From Ruminococcus sp. (GTDB lineage Bacteria > Bacillota > Clostridia > Oscillospirales > Acutalibacteraceae), in assembly GCA_004555265.1 (NCBI GenBank), contig SFIQ01000003.1, positions 62,001-126,000 of the forward strand: a stretch of DNA of 64,000 nucleotides. Direction: 5' to 3'. The position numbers were made by a program, and so were the translations under genes. The notes beneath the pieces are model-generated. The model made no database searches. It was not told where the DNA came from and was given only the letters and a program-made list of their open reading frames with translations. Positions 16,178 through 24,049 of the stretch are shown here, piece by piece (position 1 is the first letter of the stretch; each line of letters begins with the position of its first letter).

Positions 16178-16645
16178 TTATTCCACATCCGAAGTGCAGT
16201 GCGGGCATTTGGTTGCCGCAATGTCGATTTCGGATTTGCAATACGGGCAGACTTTTGTGGTCGGCGCCGCAGGTTCTTCCGTTTTTTCTTTTTTGAATTT
16301 TTCCGTTACGCTGTTAATCCCTTTGATAATCAGGAAAATCACAAACGCCATAATCAAAAAGTCAAGCGCCGTGCTCAAAAATGTACCGTAATTGAGCGTG
16401 GCCACACCCGCCTCTTTCGCGGCGGCGGCAGTAGCGAAGTCGCCCTCACCCAGCACAAAAAACCAGTTGGAAAAATCAATGCCGCCCGTTAAGAGACTGA
16501 TTAACGGCATCACAATATCATTGACCAACGAATTGACGATTTTTTGGAACGCGCCGCCGATAATCACGCCGACAGCAAGGTCAATCACATTGCCGCGCAT
16601 AATAAAGGTTTTGAATTCCGAAATAAAGCCTTTGCCTTTTGCCAT
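16178..16645 (-). CDS. mscL: large-conductance mechanosensitive channel with zinc ribbon
   Basis: 155 residues. The MscL pore helix is clear (RGNVIDLAVGVIIGGAFQKIV), as is the second membrane helix (FLIMAFVIFLIIKGINS). MscL opens under membrane tension to release solutes on osmotic downshock. After the channel the chain continues with KKEKTEEP and a four-Cys zinc ribbon, CPYCKSEIDIAATKCPHC, at the cytoplasmic C-terminus. E. coli MscL (136 residues) lacks this. The ribbon may bind a partner or metal. Confidence 0.95.
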   Translation of the reverse strand: MAKGKGFISEFKTFIMRGNVIDLAVGVIIGGAFQKIVNSLVNDIVMPLISLLTGGIDFSNWFFVLGEGDFATAAAAKEAGVATLNYGTFLSTALDFLIMAFVIFLIIKGINSVTEKFKKEKTEEPAAPTTKVCPYCKSEIDIAATKCPHCTSDVE

Positions 16646-16698
16646 GTTTCATTCCCCACTTTTTTGTTTTGTTTAGTATAACATACTTTCAGAAAAAA

Positions 16699-17577
16699 TC
16701 AAACCCCTGTTAAGTCAAATTGCGGAATAAAATCCACAGTTGCCGCCGATTTTTCCTGCATAAAGCCGTTTTGAAAGCCGAAATCCCAAAATGCATCGAC
16801 CGCTTTTCCGTATTCGGCACTCGTCAGGCGGCGGTTGAGTTCATGAAACGGATATGTTCTGCCGCAAGGGGTATATTGCGACATCAGGCTGATGTAGGTG
16901 TCGTGCGGCAGGTGCTGTGACAGCCATTTGAGGATTTCCACCGATTCTTTTGCATGCCCCGGCAACACCAAATGCCGCACGATAAGCCCCGATTGCATCA
17001 AGCCGTTTTCGTCGAAGCGGTCTTTTGTCTGCCGCCGCATTTCGACGATGGCTTGTTTGGCAATTTCAGGGTAATTTTCCGCCGCAGAAAAGCGTTTTGC
17101 CGTTACGGGGTCGATATATTTAAAATCGGGCAAATAAATATTGACAAGTCCGTCAAGCATTTGCAGAGCTTCAACCGAATCATACCCGCCGGAGTTATAA
17201 ACCACGGGAATTTTCGGCTTATATGCACGCAATACCTCTGCCAAAAACGGCACAAAATGCGTGGGATTGACCAAATTGATATTGTGCGCGCCTTGTTGTT
17301 CGAGCGACTGCATCATTTCAATCAGGCGGGCTTTGCTGACGGGCTTTCCGAAATTGTCGCGGCTGATTTCACGGTTTTGGCAGAACACACACCGCAAAGA
17401 ACACCCCGAAAAGAAAATCGCGCCCGAGCCGTTTGTGCCACTAATCGGCGGCTCCTCCCAAAGGTGCAACGCGGCGCGCGCCACCACCGCGTTATACGGC
17501 ATTTTACAAAAGCCTTTGGACGGTGCGTTTTCCGTGCGTTCTGCGCGACACTGCCGCGGGCAGGCGGTACACAGCAT
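16699..17577 (-). CDS. radical SAM protein, PflA-like (YfkAB/PFL-activase type)
   Basis: 292 residues from the ATG at 17577, which has a G-rich ribosome site; an in-frame GTG lies at 17583. N-terminal cysteines CTACPRQC and FCKMPYN precede the radical SAM cluster motif CSLRCVFCQN (CxxxCxxC). The NLVNPTHFVP, PVVYNSGGYD and YLPDFKY motifs are typical of proteins annotated as putative pyruvate formate-lyase activating enzymes. The true substrate is not known, and no glycyl-radical enzyme is adjacent. The macro-domain gene upstream ends inside its start region, so both are co-expressed. Confidence 0.88.
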   Translation of the reverse strand: MLCTACPRQCRAERTENAPSKGFCKMPYNAVVARAALHLWEEPPISGTNGSGAIFFSGCSLRCVFCQNREISRDNFGKPVSKARLIEMMQSLEQQGAHNINLVNPTHFVPFLAEVLRAYKPKIPVVYNSGGYDSVEALQMLDGLVNIYLPDFKYIDPVTAKRFSAAENYPEIAKQAIVEMRRQTKDRFDENGLMQSGLIVRHLVLPGHAKESVEILKWLSQHLPHDTYISLMSQYTPCGRTYPFHELNRRLTSAEYGKAVDAFWDFGFQNGFMQEKSAATVDFIPQFDLTGV

Positions 17578-17579
17578 AC

Positions 17580-18641
17580 TCACACCCCCAACAGCGGCTG
17601 GTCAAAAGCGAACAGCGCTTCGTTGATTTCGTAAATATTGTAGTTTTTCTGCAAAATGAAAAATTCAATAATCACATCGAATTTGTTGCTGTGCGAAAGT
17701 GCAAATCCCGCTTTGCGCAACAGAGACTCCGTTTCCTGCAAATCCAATTCCAGCGCCACGGCAAAGGCGATTGCCGTTTGCTTTTTCGGCTTATAAAGAC
17801 GGTCACTGCGGATTTTGGAAAACAGTTTGCGGTCGATATTCGCCTTTTTGTAGGTTTCCACATCGGTCATGCCTTTTTCGTCAATCAACCGCAATAAACT
17901 TTCCGAAAACGATTCATCCAATGCAGACAGCGCGTCGTTTAAATCTTGCGGCGGCGCGCAGGATGCGGGTATGTTTTTGAAACTGTACGCGGTTTTGCAG
18001 GCGTCCGACTCCAAAAGCATTTCGGAAAAATCTTCCGTTTCCCCCTCTAAAAGCGCGGTGGTCTCCTCAAAGGAATTGCACAAATGTTGGCGGCGCAAAT
18101 ACGGGTAATCCGAAAGATAATGGTCGTCAATATATTCCTGAATGGAAAAGAAAAGTTGATTGCTCAGTTGCACGGCGGCTTTGTCAAACACAACCAAATA
18201 GACTTCCATTTCGTTGTGCAGCAAAAAATCACCGATTGCCGAAATCGCCACACGCAGTGCTGTCTCTTGCGGACAGCCGTATGCCCCCGCCGACAACAGC
18301 GGGAACGAAATACTTTTAAGCCCGTGCGCTTTGGCAAGCGAAAGGGCGCGGTTGTATGCCGAATATAAAAGTTGTTCTTCCCCGTGTTTGCCGTCGTGCC
18401 AAATCGGCCCTACGGCGTGAATCACATATTTCGCGGGCAAGCCGTAACTTTCCGTCAGCACCGCGTCGCCCGTTTTGCACCCGCCGATTTCGGCACACGC
18501 CTTTTGTAACGCGAGCGCGTCCGCCGCGGCAAAAATCGCGCCGCACACCCCACTGCCGCGCAGAAGCCGCGTATTGGCGGCATTGACTACGGCATCGGTC
18601 TGCATTTTGGTAATATCGTTCCGCACAATTTGAAACGGCAA
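17580..18641 (-). CDS. macro domain fused to a helical, HTH-like C-terminal domain
   Basis: 353 residues starting at a TTG (18641), chosen because AAGGAG lies eight bases upstream and the macro domain begins right there (PFQIVRNDITKMQTDAVVNAAN). Residues 1-165 are a macro domain with the ADP-ribose loops GSGVCGAIF and LLSAGAYGCP, so it probably binds or hydrolyses ADP-ribose derivatives. The last 110 residues (KANIDRKLFSKIRSDRLYKPKK, AVALELDLQETESLLRKAGF) resemble the XRE-type HTH of a regulatory domain, ending EINEALFAFDQPLLG. A link between ADP-ribose signalling and DNA or protein binding is inference. Confidence 0.85.
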   Translation of the reverse strand: MPFQIVRNDITKMQTDAVVNAANTRLLRGSGVCGAIFAAADALALQKACAEIGGCKTGDAVLTESYGLPAKYVIHAVGPIWHDGKHGEEQLLYSAYNRALSLAKAHGLKSISFPLLSAGAYGCPQETALRVAISAIGDFLLHNEMEVYLVVFDKAAVQLSNQLFFSIQEYIDDHYLSDYPYLRRQHLCNSFEETTALLEGETEDFSEMLLESDACKTAYSFKNIPASCAPPQDLNDALSALDESFSESLLRLIDEKGMTDVETYKKANIDRKLFSKIRSDRLYKPKKQTAIAFAVALELDLQETESLLRKAGFALSHSNKFDVIIEFFILQKNYNIYEINEALFAFDQPLLGV

Positions 18642-18662
18642 AGCGCTCACTCCTTTACACGC

Positions 18663-18716
18663 AAAAAAATCCGACAAACGGGTACTGCGTATATCGTACC
18701 ACATTTGTCGGATTTT
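18663..18716 (-). terminator. terminator after the GH95-like gene
   Basis: A minus-strand stem AAAATCCGACAAATG paired with CGTTTGTCGGATTTT has an inner GGTAC/GTACC pair and is followed by a seven-U run. Confidence 0.8.
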
Positions 18717-18731
18717 GAAAAGAATTTTTAT

Positions 18732-21398
18732 TTACAGGGCAAATTCCACTGTTTTTTGCTCGCCCGCGGCGAATTGCAAAACTTGCGCCTCGCCCGTCAC
18801 ACCGCAACGGACGGTAATTTCTTGCGCAATGTCGGAAGTCACGGTAACCGACGCCGTTTTCGCGTTCAAATCCCACGAAAGGCTGTCCACCTCGGCGCGG
18901 GTGCGCGCCCGAAGTCCCGTGATTTCGCCGCTGTCAAAGCCGTCAAGCAAGACGGCGGGTAAAATTTCAATCGTGCCCGTTTCGGAATATAAAAGGCTTT
19001 CATGGACAATGCCGAGATAGCCGATTTCAAAATCGGTGCAATAACAACTATGGCGGTCATAATCGTGATTGGTCATCAGCGAATCATAATGAATTTTGTG
19101 GTTCATCAGCGTTTTGACGGCGCGTGTTAGGCTCTTGCTGTCTTTTAAGCGCGCGGCAATCAGTGAACGGTGCACCAACGCGTGGCTTGCCTCATTTTCG
19201 CTTTCTCGGTTCTCGATTGCCTGTACGCACGCTTTGCGCAGTGCTTCGTCCTCTTGCGTTTCGGCAAGCGGCCACACACAGTAAAGGTGGCTTAAATGGC
19301 GGTGTTCGTTATTTTCCGCAAACGAATTGCACGCCCATTCTTTTAATGCACCCGTTTCGTCATACAAATACGGCGGCAAGTCACAAAGCATCTGTTCCCA
19401 TTTTGCGGTATTGGTTTCAGGGGCAAATTCCTTACTGATTGCAAGCAGCATTTCCAAATTACTGCGGCAGGCGGCAATATCAATCGCGGCATTGGCGACA
19501 GAAGGGCTCGGGTAATTCGACGGATTGTTTTCGGGAGAATAACTCGGCAAAATGCAATAGGTTTCGCCGTCGGCAAGTGCGGTTTTGCCCGCTTCATACC
19601 GGATATTGCCGTCTTTGTCGGTATAATATTCGGGTGTGAGCAGTTGTGCCCAATAATTTGCGGACTTTGTAAGAAGCGGCAGTAAAATATCTTTGCCGAG
19701 CGTTAAATATCCGCGTGCACGGATTGCATCCAGTTGGGCGTCTGTCAAATCCGTTTCCGTGACGGACAGCACCGAGCGAAGCGCGTCTAACGAGAATTCC
19801 TCGCTTAACGGGATTTCCATATCGCCGTAGGTCAAGTAGGTTTCATATAGCGGCAACAGCATCCACGAAGCACCCGCGTTCCAATACCGAAACGGGTACG
19901 GGTAACAGGTTTCGGTGATAACCGCTTTGTCGCCGTCGGAATTGACAGGGGCTTGCAATGCGTCCGTAAACCCGTGGGTATTCTGCGCATTTTCCTCCCA
20001 ATCGGGCATTTGCCGCAACAGGAAGTATGTATAGCCTATCGGTGCGCAGGCGATGTTGCTTGTATTGAGCGCGGCAGTCTGCAAATTCACATTGGCGTCC
20101 ATGGTGTATTTACTGCCCCAGCCTGCATTCCATTCGCCCGTCCACATACCGTACAGTCTGCCCGTGGAATACCCCGAACAGCAAAGCGACGCATACCGCC
20201 CTGCATAGTAAGCGCGTTGTAATAGGTCGCTATGCAGCGCATTTTTGCCGCGCTGACTTTGTAAAATTTGCTCGTTGGATTTTGCGCTTTCGCCGTCTTT
20301 GAGCGTCAGCGTGACGGCGTTATACTGCGGGATATGGAGTGCCGTGTGTGCTTTCAGCGCCGCGTCATAGTCAAATTTGCCGTTTGCGGTATAGCTTTCG
20401 GCAACCGTTTTCGCCTGTTCTGTTAAACCGTCAACCAAATCATACTGCGTCTGCGCGGCGAAATCGCCGTAGGCGCCCATACTGTCCGTGCGGTCGGACA
20501 CGGTCAACAGATACACCGCGTCGGCATTTTCAATTTGGATTTGCGGGTTGCCCGCGCCCACATACTGTGTATCGGGCACAGCTTCACCCTCTGTAACTTG
20601 CTTTGAGCCGCCCTCGCAGACAATATAGGTCACAGTTGCATACCCGCCGTTTTTCAGTTCGCTGTTTTCATAATTGGGATAGTGCGCGACAAGCGCCAAC
20701 ATATCGCCGTCGGCGGAGGCGAGTTTTTTATACTGCAAATCGACTTCGTTGCCGCCGCCGTAATTGGCGAATGCGGAAAGATTGTCAAAGGAAAGCGTGC
20801 AATTCACCTTTACGCCGTCGGACGATGCGGTCAGTTTGGTCACGGTTACGCCGTCCGCACGGGAGGTAAAGGTAGTGCGCGCCCAAGTGCCGTTTTTATC
20901 GGTATAGCGCACGCCGACCTCGGCGGTTTCGTACTTCGTGTAGCGCATATAATCTTTGGCATACGCTTTTGCCTGCGTAATGCGCAGTGCGCCGCCCGGG
21001 TGGAAAGCATATACATCGTCATAACTTGCGTTATCCACAATATCCTCGCCCGCCACAATCGCCTGTTTCACGGTTTCCAATTCGTTTACCGTGTCGGGGC
21101 AGGTGCGCGCATTTTCGTTCGGCAGAATAAAGTGCATATTCTGAAAAATCAGCGAATCGCTGTACGGCGCGCCGGAGGTGACAACGCCCTGCAAGCCGTT
21201 GCCGGAAATCATACCCTCGCGCCACGCGCTTGTTTTATTGCTGGTTTCGGAAAGGGTTTTGTAGGTCGTGCAATACGAGATTTTTTGCAGACTGTCAAAC
21301 ACCTCGGTCACTTGCGCTTTGCTTGCGCCGCAGGCGGAAAGCTGTAACAGCAAGACTGCCGCAAGCAACACGCAAAGGATTTGTTTTGTTTTTTTCAT
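18732..21398 (-). CDS. GH95-like glycoside hydrolase lipoprotein
   Basis: 888 residues. The lipoprotein signal has lipobox L-S-A-C (Cys about residue 23). The fold order fits GH95: an N-terminal beta-sandwich with WREGMISGNGLQGVV, a middle (alpha/alpha)6 barrel with GRLYGMWTGEWNAGWGSKY, the barrel motif NNEHRHLSHLYCVWPL, and a C-terminal beta domain with TGTIEILPAVLLDG. GH95 enzymes release alpha-L-fucose or alpha-L-galactose from glycans. The substrate here is not proven, and the typical Asn-rich loop is changed. It follows the membrane-protein gene by 26 bases with no terminator between, and its ribosome site is GGGGGAT. Confidence 0.75.
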   Translation of the reverse strand: MKKTKQILCVLLAAVLLLQLSACGASKAQVTEVFDSLQKISYCTTYKTLSETSNKTSAWREGMISGNGLQGVVTSGAPYSDSLIFQNMHFILPNENARTCPDTVNELETVKQAIVAGEDIVDNASYDDVYAFHPGGALRITQAKAYAKDYMRYTKYETAEVGVRYTDKNGTWARTTFTSRADGVTVTKLTASSDGVKVNCTLSFDNLSAFANYGGGNEVDLQYKKLASADGDMLALVAHYPNYENSELKNGGYATVTYIVCEGGSKQVTEGEAVPDTQYVGAGNPQIQIENADAVYLLTVSDRTDSMGAYGDFAAQTQYDLVDGLTEQAKTVAESYTANGKFDYDAALKAHTALHIPQYNAVTLTLKDGESAKSNEQILQSQRGKNALHSDLLQRAYYAGRYASLCCSGYSTGRLYGMWTGEWNAGWGSKYTMDANVNLQTAALNTSNIACAPIGYTYFLLRQMPDWEENAQNTHGFTDALQAPVNSDGDKAVITETCYPYPFRYWNAGASWMLLPLYETYLTYGDMEIPLSEEFSLDALRSVLSVTETDLTDAQLDAIRARGYLTLGKDILLPLLTKSANYWAQLLTPEYYTDKDGNIRYEAGKTALADGETYCILPSYSPENNPSNYPSPSVANAAIDIAACRSNLEMLLAISKEFAPETNTAKWEQMLCDLPPYLYDETGALKEWACNSFAENNEHRHLSHLYCVWPLAETQEDEALRKACVQAIENRESENEASHALVHRSLIAARLKDSKSLTRAVKTLMNHKIHYDSLMTNHDYDRHSCYCTDFEIGYLGIVHESLLYSETGTIEILPAVLLDGFDSGEITGLRARTRAEVDSLSWDLNAKTASVTVTSDIAQEITVRCGVTGEAQVLQFAAGEQKTVEFAL

Positions 21399-21424
21399 AG
21401 GTATCCCCCGTTTCTATATGCATT

Positions 21425-22159
21425 TTATAAAAGCACAAAATGATCAAGATACACTGTTTCGTTGTTCACCAAAAGCGTGTTCTCATCAACCCAAACAGTT
21501 TCCATCGTTTCAAACTCGCCCCATTCACCCTCGTAAACGCGTACGGAGCGACTTTGCACCGTGAAAAACAAAATATTCGCTGACGCGGTTTTACGCACCT
21601 CTACAAATGTGTCCCCGCCAAGCGCACCTTGATTGCTGTCAATCACTTCGGCAACATAGGTGTTTTGCGGAGATGGCACCGTCTGCACCACCGTATTGCA
21701 GGTTATCCCCAAAAACACAACCGTAAAGAACATATCAAGCAGGAAAAATCCGCATAAAAGCATCTCGAAACCTGCCGCTAAAAACTTCCACAAGGCGCGC
21801 GGCAGTATTTTGATCAGCAAAACCGCGCAACACACCAGCAAAATGCCTGCAAACAGCCACGCGAACACCCCCGAATCGGATTTTGCGGCTTTCAGCCCAC
21901 AGAAAAGCGCCGCCGTCGGTAAAAATACGGCAAATACGGTTTCCGCTTTAGAGAAAATCGGCTTTTGTATATACACAGCGACCAATGCCGCAGCAGCCAA
22001 AACCGACATTGCACATAAAAATGCAGTCGGATACCGAAAAAGCAACGCATAGCCGAACGCCCAAAGGAACAGCATTAAAACGGGCACCGAAAGCAAACAT
22101 ACGCAAAGCACAGCCAATAAAATACGCCAAATGTTCTGCTTTAAGCGGCTCTTATCCAT
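21425..22159 (-). CDS. polytopic membrane protein, unknown
   Basis: 244 residues. Five hydrophobic segments occupy about residues 10-160 (ILLAVLCVCLLSVPVLMLFLWAF, FLCAMSVLAAAALVAVYI and others). A soluble C-terminal domain of about 80 residues follows, with NTYVAEVIDSNQGALGGDTFVEVRK, which resembles the extracytoplasmic part of DUF5412-like proteins. The start overlaps the end of trmD by eight bases, so it is translated with the trmD operon. No function can be assigned. Confidence 0.75.
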   Translation of the reverse strand: MDKSRLKQNIWRILLAVLCVCLLSVPVLMLFLWAFGYALLFRYPTAFLCAMSVLAAAALVAVYIQKPIFSKAETVFAVFLPTAALFCGLKAAKSDSGVFAWLFAGILLVCCAVLLIKILPRALWKFLAAGFEMLLCGFFLLDMFFTVVFLGITCNTVVQTVPSPQNTYVAEVIDSNQGALGGDTFVEVRKTASANILFFTVQSRSVRVYEGEWGEFETMETVWVDENTLLVNNETVYLDHFVLL

Positions 22160-22898
22160 CGCTTTCCCCTTCTGTCTGCAAGGTTTCCAAAAACGCTTTA
22201 TCCTGCTTTGTCAATTCCGCCGTTTCGAGCAATTCGGGGCGGCGCAGTTTTGTACGCAACAGGCTTTGCTCACGCCGCCAGCGCGCAATATTCCCGTGGT
22301 GCCCCGACAAAAGCACTTCGGGCACTTCCCTGCCGTGCCACACAGGCGGGCGAGTATACTGCGGGTATTCAAGCAACGAATTGTAATGGCTTTCAAGTTC
22401 TTTTGCCTCGTCATTCGGCAAAACGCCCGGAAGCATACGGCAAATCGCGTCCATCAGCACAAGCGCGGGCAATTCGCCGCCTGTAAGCACATAATCGCCC
22501 ACAGAGATTTCCTCGTCCACGATTTCCTCAAGCACGCGTTCGTCCACGCCCTCGTAATGCCCGCACAACAGCACCACACGCGGCAAGGCGGAAAGTTCCT
22601 TGACGCGTGACTGCGTCAAAGTTTTGCCTTGGGGGGAAAGATAGATTAAATGCGGCTTTTCCTCCGTTTCGGCATATAACGAACGGTAGCAATCGTATAT
22701 CGGTTGGGTTTGCATCAGCATACCCATACCACCGCCGTAGGGCGCGTCGTCCACGCGGTTGTGCTTATCGGCTGTAAAGTCGCGGATATTGACACACCGA
22801 ATGTCCACACAGCCCTTTTCGCGCGCTCTGCCGATGATGCTTTCCGACAGCACCGCCTCGCACATTTCGGGAAAAAGGGTCATAATATCAATCCGCAT
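22152..22898 (-). CDS. trmD: tRNA (guanine-37-N1)-methyltransferase
   Basis: 248 residues from the ATG at 22898 (MRIDIMTLFPEM); the longer frame reaches into rimM. The SPOUT trefoil-knot features are present: VVLLCGHYEGVDERV, the basic VDDAPYGGGMGM loop and GDYVLTGGELPALVLMDA. It methylates G37 of tRNAs reading CNN codons and prevents +1 frameshifts. It overlaps rimM by 11 bases. In most Firmicutes rplS follows; here a membrane protein does. Confidence 0.97.
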   Translation of the reverse strand: MRIDIMTLFPEMCEAVLSESIIGRAREKGCVDIRCVNIRDFTADKHNRVDDAPYGGGMGMLMQTQPIYDCYRSLYAETEEKPHLIYLSPQGKTLTQSRVKELSALPRVVLLCGHYEGVDERVLEEIVDEEISVGDYVLTGGELPALVLMDAICRMLPGVLPNDEAKELESHYNSLLEYPQYTRPPVWHGREVPEVLLSGHHGNIARWRREQSLLRTKLRRPELLETAELTKQDKAFLETLQTEGESDG

Positions 22899-23430
22899 CT
22901 TCGACCACGCTCGCTTTCCCGTCAAATAATCCGATTAAGGGACGAATGCGGATAATCCCCGCATCCACATCGGTTTCGCGTACCACCTCGGGGATAGCGG
23001 GCATCAAAACCGTTTCGCCCGACGGTGTTTTCACCGACCAAATATCGTTGGCATTCGTGCCTGCAATCACTTCGGTCAGTTCGCCGTATTCTGCGCCGGT
23101 GTCAAGGTCAATAACCTTACAGCCGATTAAATCCTGAATAAAGTTTGTCCCCGCGGGCAAGTGCGCGTCCGCGCGGTGCATATAGAGAATTTTGCCGCGC
23201 AATGCCTCGGCTTTTTCCATGGTATCTACCGTTTCAAACACACCGAGCACCACATTTTTATGCGGGCGCAGTTTTAAAGCTTTTAACGGCTTTTCCCCTG
23301 CATTATCCAAATACAGCGTGGAAAATCCGCACAAAAATGCCGCACTGTCGCACCACGGCTGGATTTTCACTTCGCCGCGCACGCCGTGCGTGCCGACGAT
23401 TTTTCCGATTTCCAAATACGCTTTTTTCAT
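22888..23430 (-). CDS. rimM: 16S rRNA processing protein RimM
   Basis: 180 residues with the RimM N-domain (YLEIGKIVGTHGVRGEVKIQPW) and the PRC-barrel (DLIGCKVIDLDTGAEYGELTEV). It binds S19 and helps mature the 30S head. A terminator-like hairpin lies between khpA and this gene, so its expression may be partly uncoupled from the ribosomal genes. Confidence 0.95.
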   Translation of the reverse strand: MKKAYLEIGKIVGTHGVRGEVKIQPWCDSAAFLCGFSTLYLDNAGEKPLKALKLRPHKNVVLGVFETVDTMEKAEALRGKILYMHRADAHLPAGTNFIQDLIGCKVIDLDTGAEYGELTEVIAGTNANDIWSVKTPSGETVLMPAIPEVVRETDVDAGIIRIRPLIGLFDGKASVVEDAD

Positions 23431-23449
23431 TGGTTACTCCAAAAAAATC

Positions 23450-23490
23450 AAAAAGAAACGCGCGTAGGCAAAAAAGCTCACGCGCGTTTT
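23450..23490 (-). terminator. intra-operon terminator or attenuator between khpA and rimM
   Basis: AAACGCGCGT (23489-23480) pairs with ACGCGCGTTT (23465-23456) on the minus strand, followed by CTTTTTG and a further U-rich tract. The gap between the genes is just this hairpin plus the rimM ribosome site. Confidence 0.7.
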
Positions 23491-23491
23491 T

Positions 23492-23725
23492 TCAGTCAAT
23501 ATCCACTTGCACGCGAACGCCGTCTTTGGTGGCGCGTGCTTTCATCACCGTGCGGATTGCCTTGGCAATTCTGCCCTGCTTGCCGATAACACGACCCATA
23601 TCGCCCTCTGCCACATGCAGATGATAGACGACATTGCCGCGCTCGTCGGGTTCGTCCACGGTTACGGTGACTGCGTCGGGCGTATCGACCAGCCCCATGG
23701 CGATGGTTTTCAGAAGTTCTTCCAA
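23492..23725 (-). CDS. khpA: KH-domain RNA-binding protein KhpA
   Basis: 77 residues. It is a single KH domain with the GxxG loop in RVIGKQGRIAKAIRTV. The YlqC/KhpA family acts with KhpB (Jag) as an RNA-binding regulator of cell elongation and sRNA stability in Firmicutes. The position after rpsP is conserved. The start has AAGGAGGACTTTTGTC upstream. Confidence 0.93.
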   Translation of the reverse strand: MEELLKTIAMGLVDTPDAVTVTVDEPDERGNVVYHLHVAEGDMGRVIGKQGRIAKAIRTVMKARATKDGVRVQVDID

Positions 23726-23739
23726 GACAAAAGTCCTCC

Positions 23740-23985
23740 TTATTTAATCGCGCCGCACTGTTTGAGAAGTGCTTTTGCCGTATCGGTCGGCTGTGCACCG
23801 TTTTTAATCCACTGCTGTGCTTTTTCCACGTCGATTTTGACTTCGGCGGGGTTCTTCATCGGGTCAAAGGTCCCGATTTCTTCAATGAATTTGCCGTCAC
23901 GCGGGGATTTGGAATCTGCCACAACCACGCGATAGAACGGTGCTCTTTTTGCGCCCATGCGGCGCAGTCTGATTTTTACTGCCAT
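23740..23985 (-). CDS. rpsP: 30S ribosomal protein S16
   Basis: 81 residues from the ATG at 23985 (MAVKIRLRRMGAKRAPFYRVVVAD), full length for the family. GGAGGAAAAACAA is the ribosome site. It sits between ffh and khpA as in many Firmicutes. Confidence 0.98.
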   Translation of the reverse strand: MAVKIRLRRMGAKRAPFYRVVVADSKSPRDGKFIEEIGTFDPMKNPAEVKIDVEKAQQWIKNGAQPTDTAKALLKQCGAIK

Positions 23986-24049
23986 TTGTTTTTCCTCCAA
24001 ATATATAAAATAAAATATATACCAAACACATTTTGTGCCGGAACCGAAT

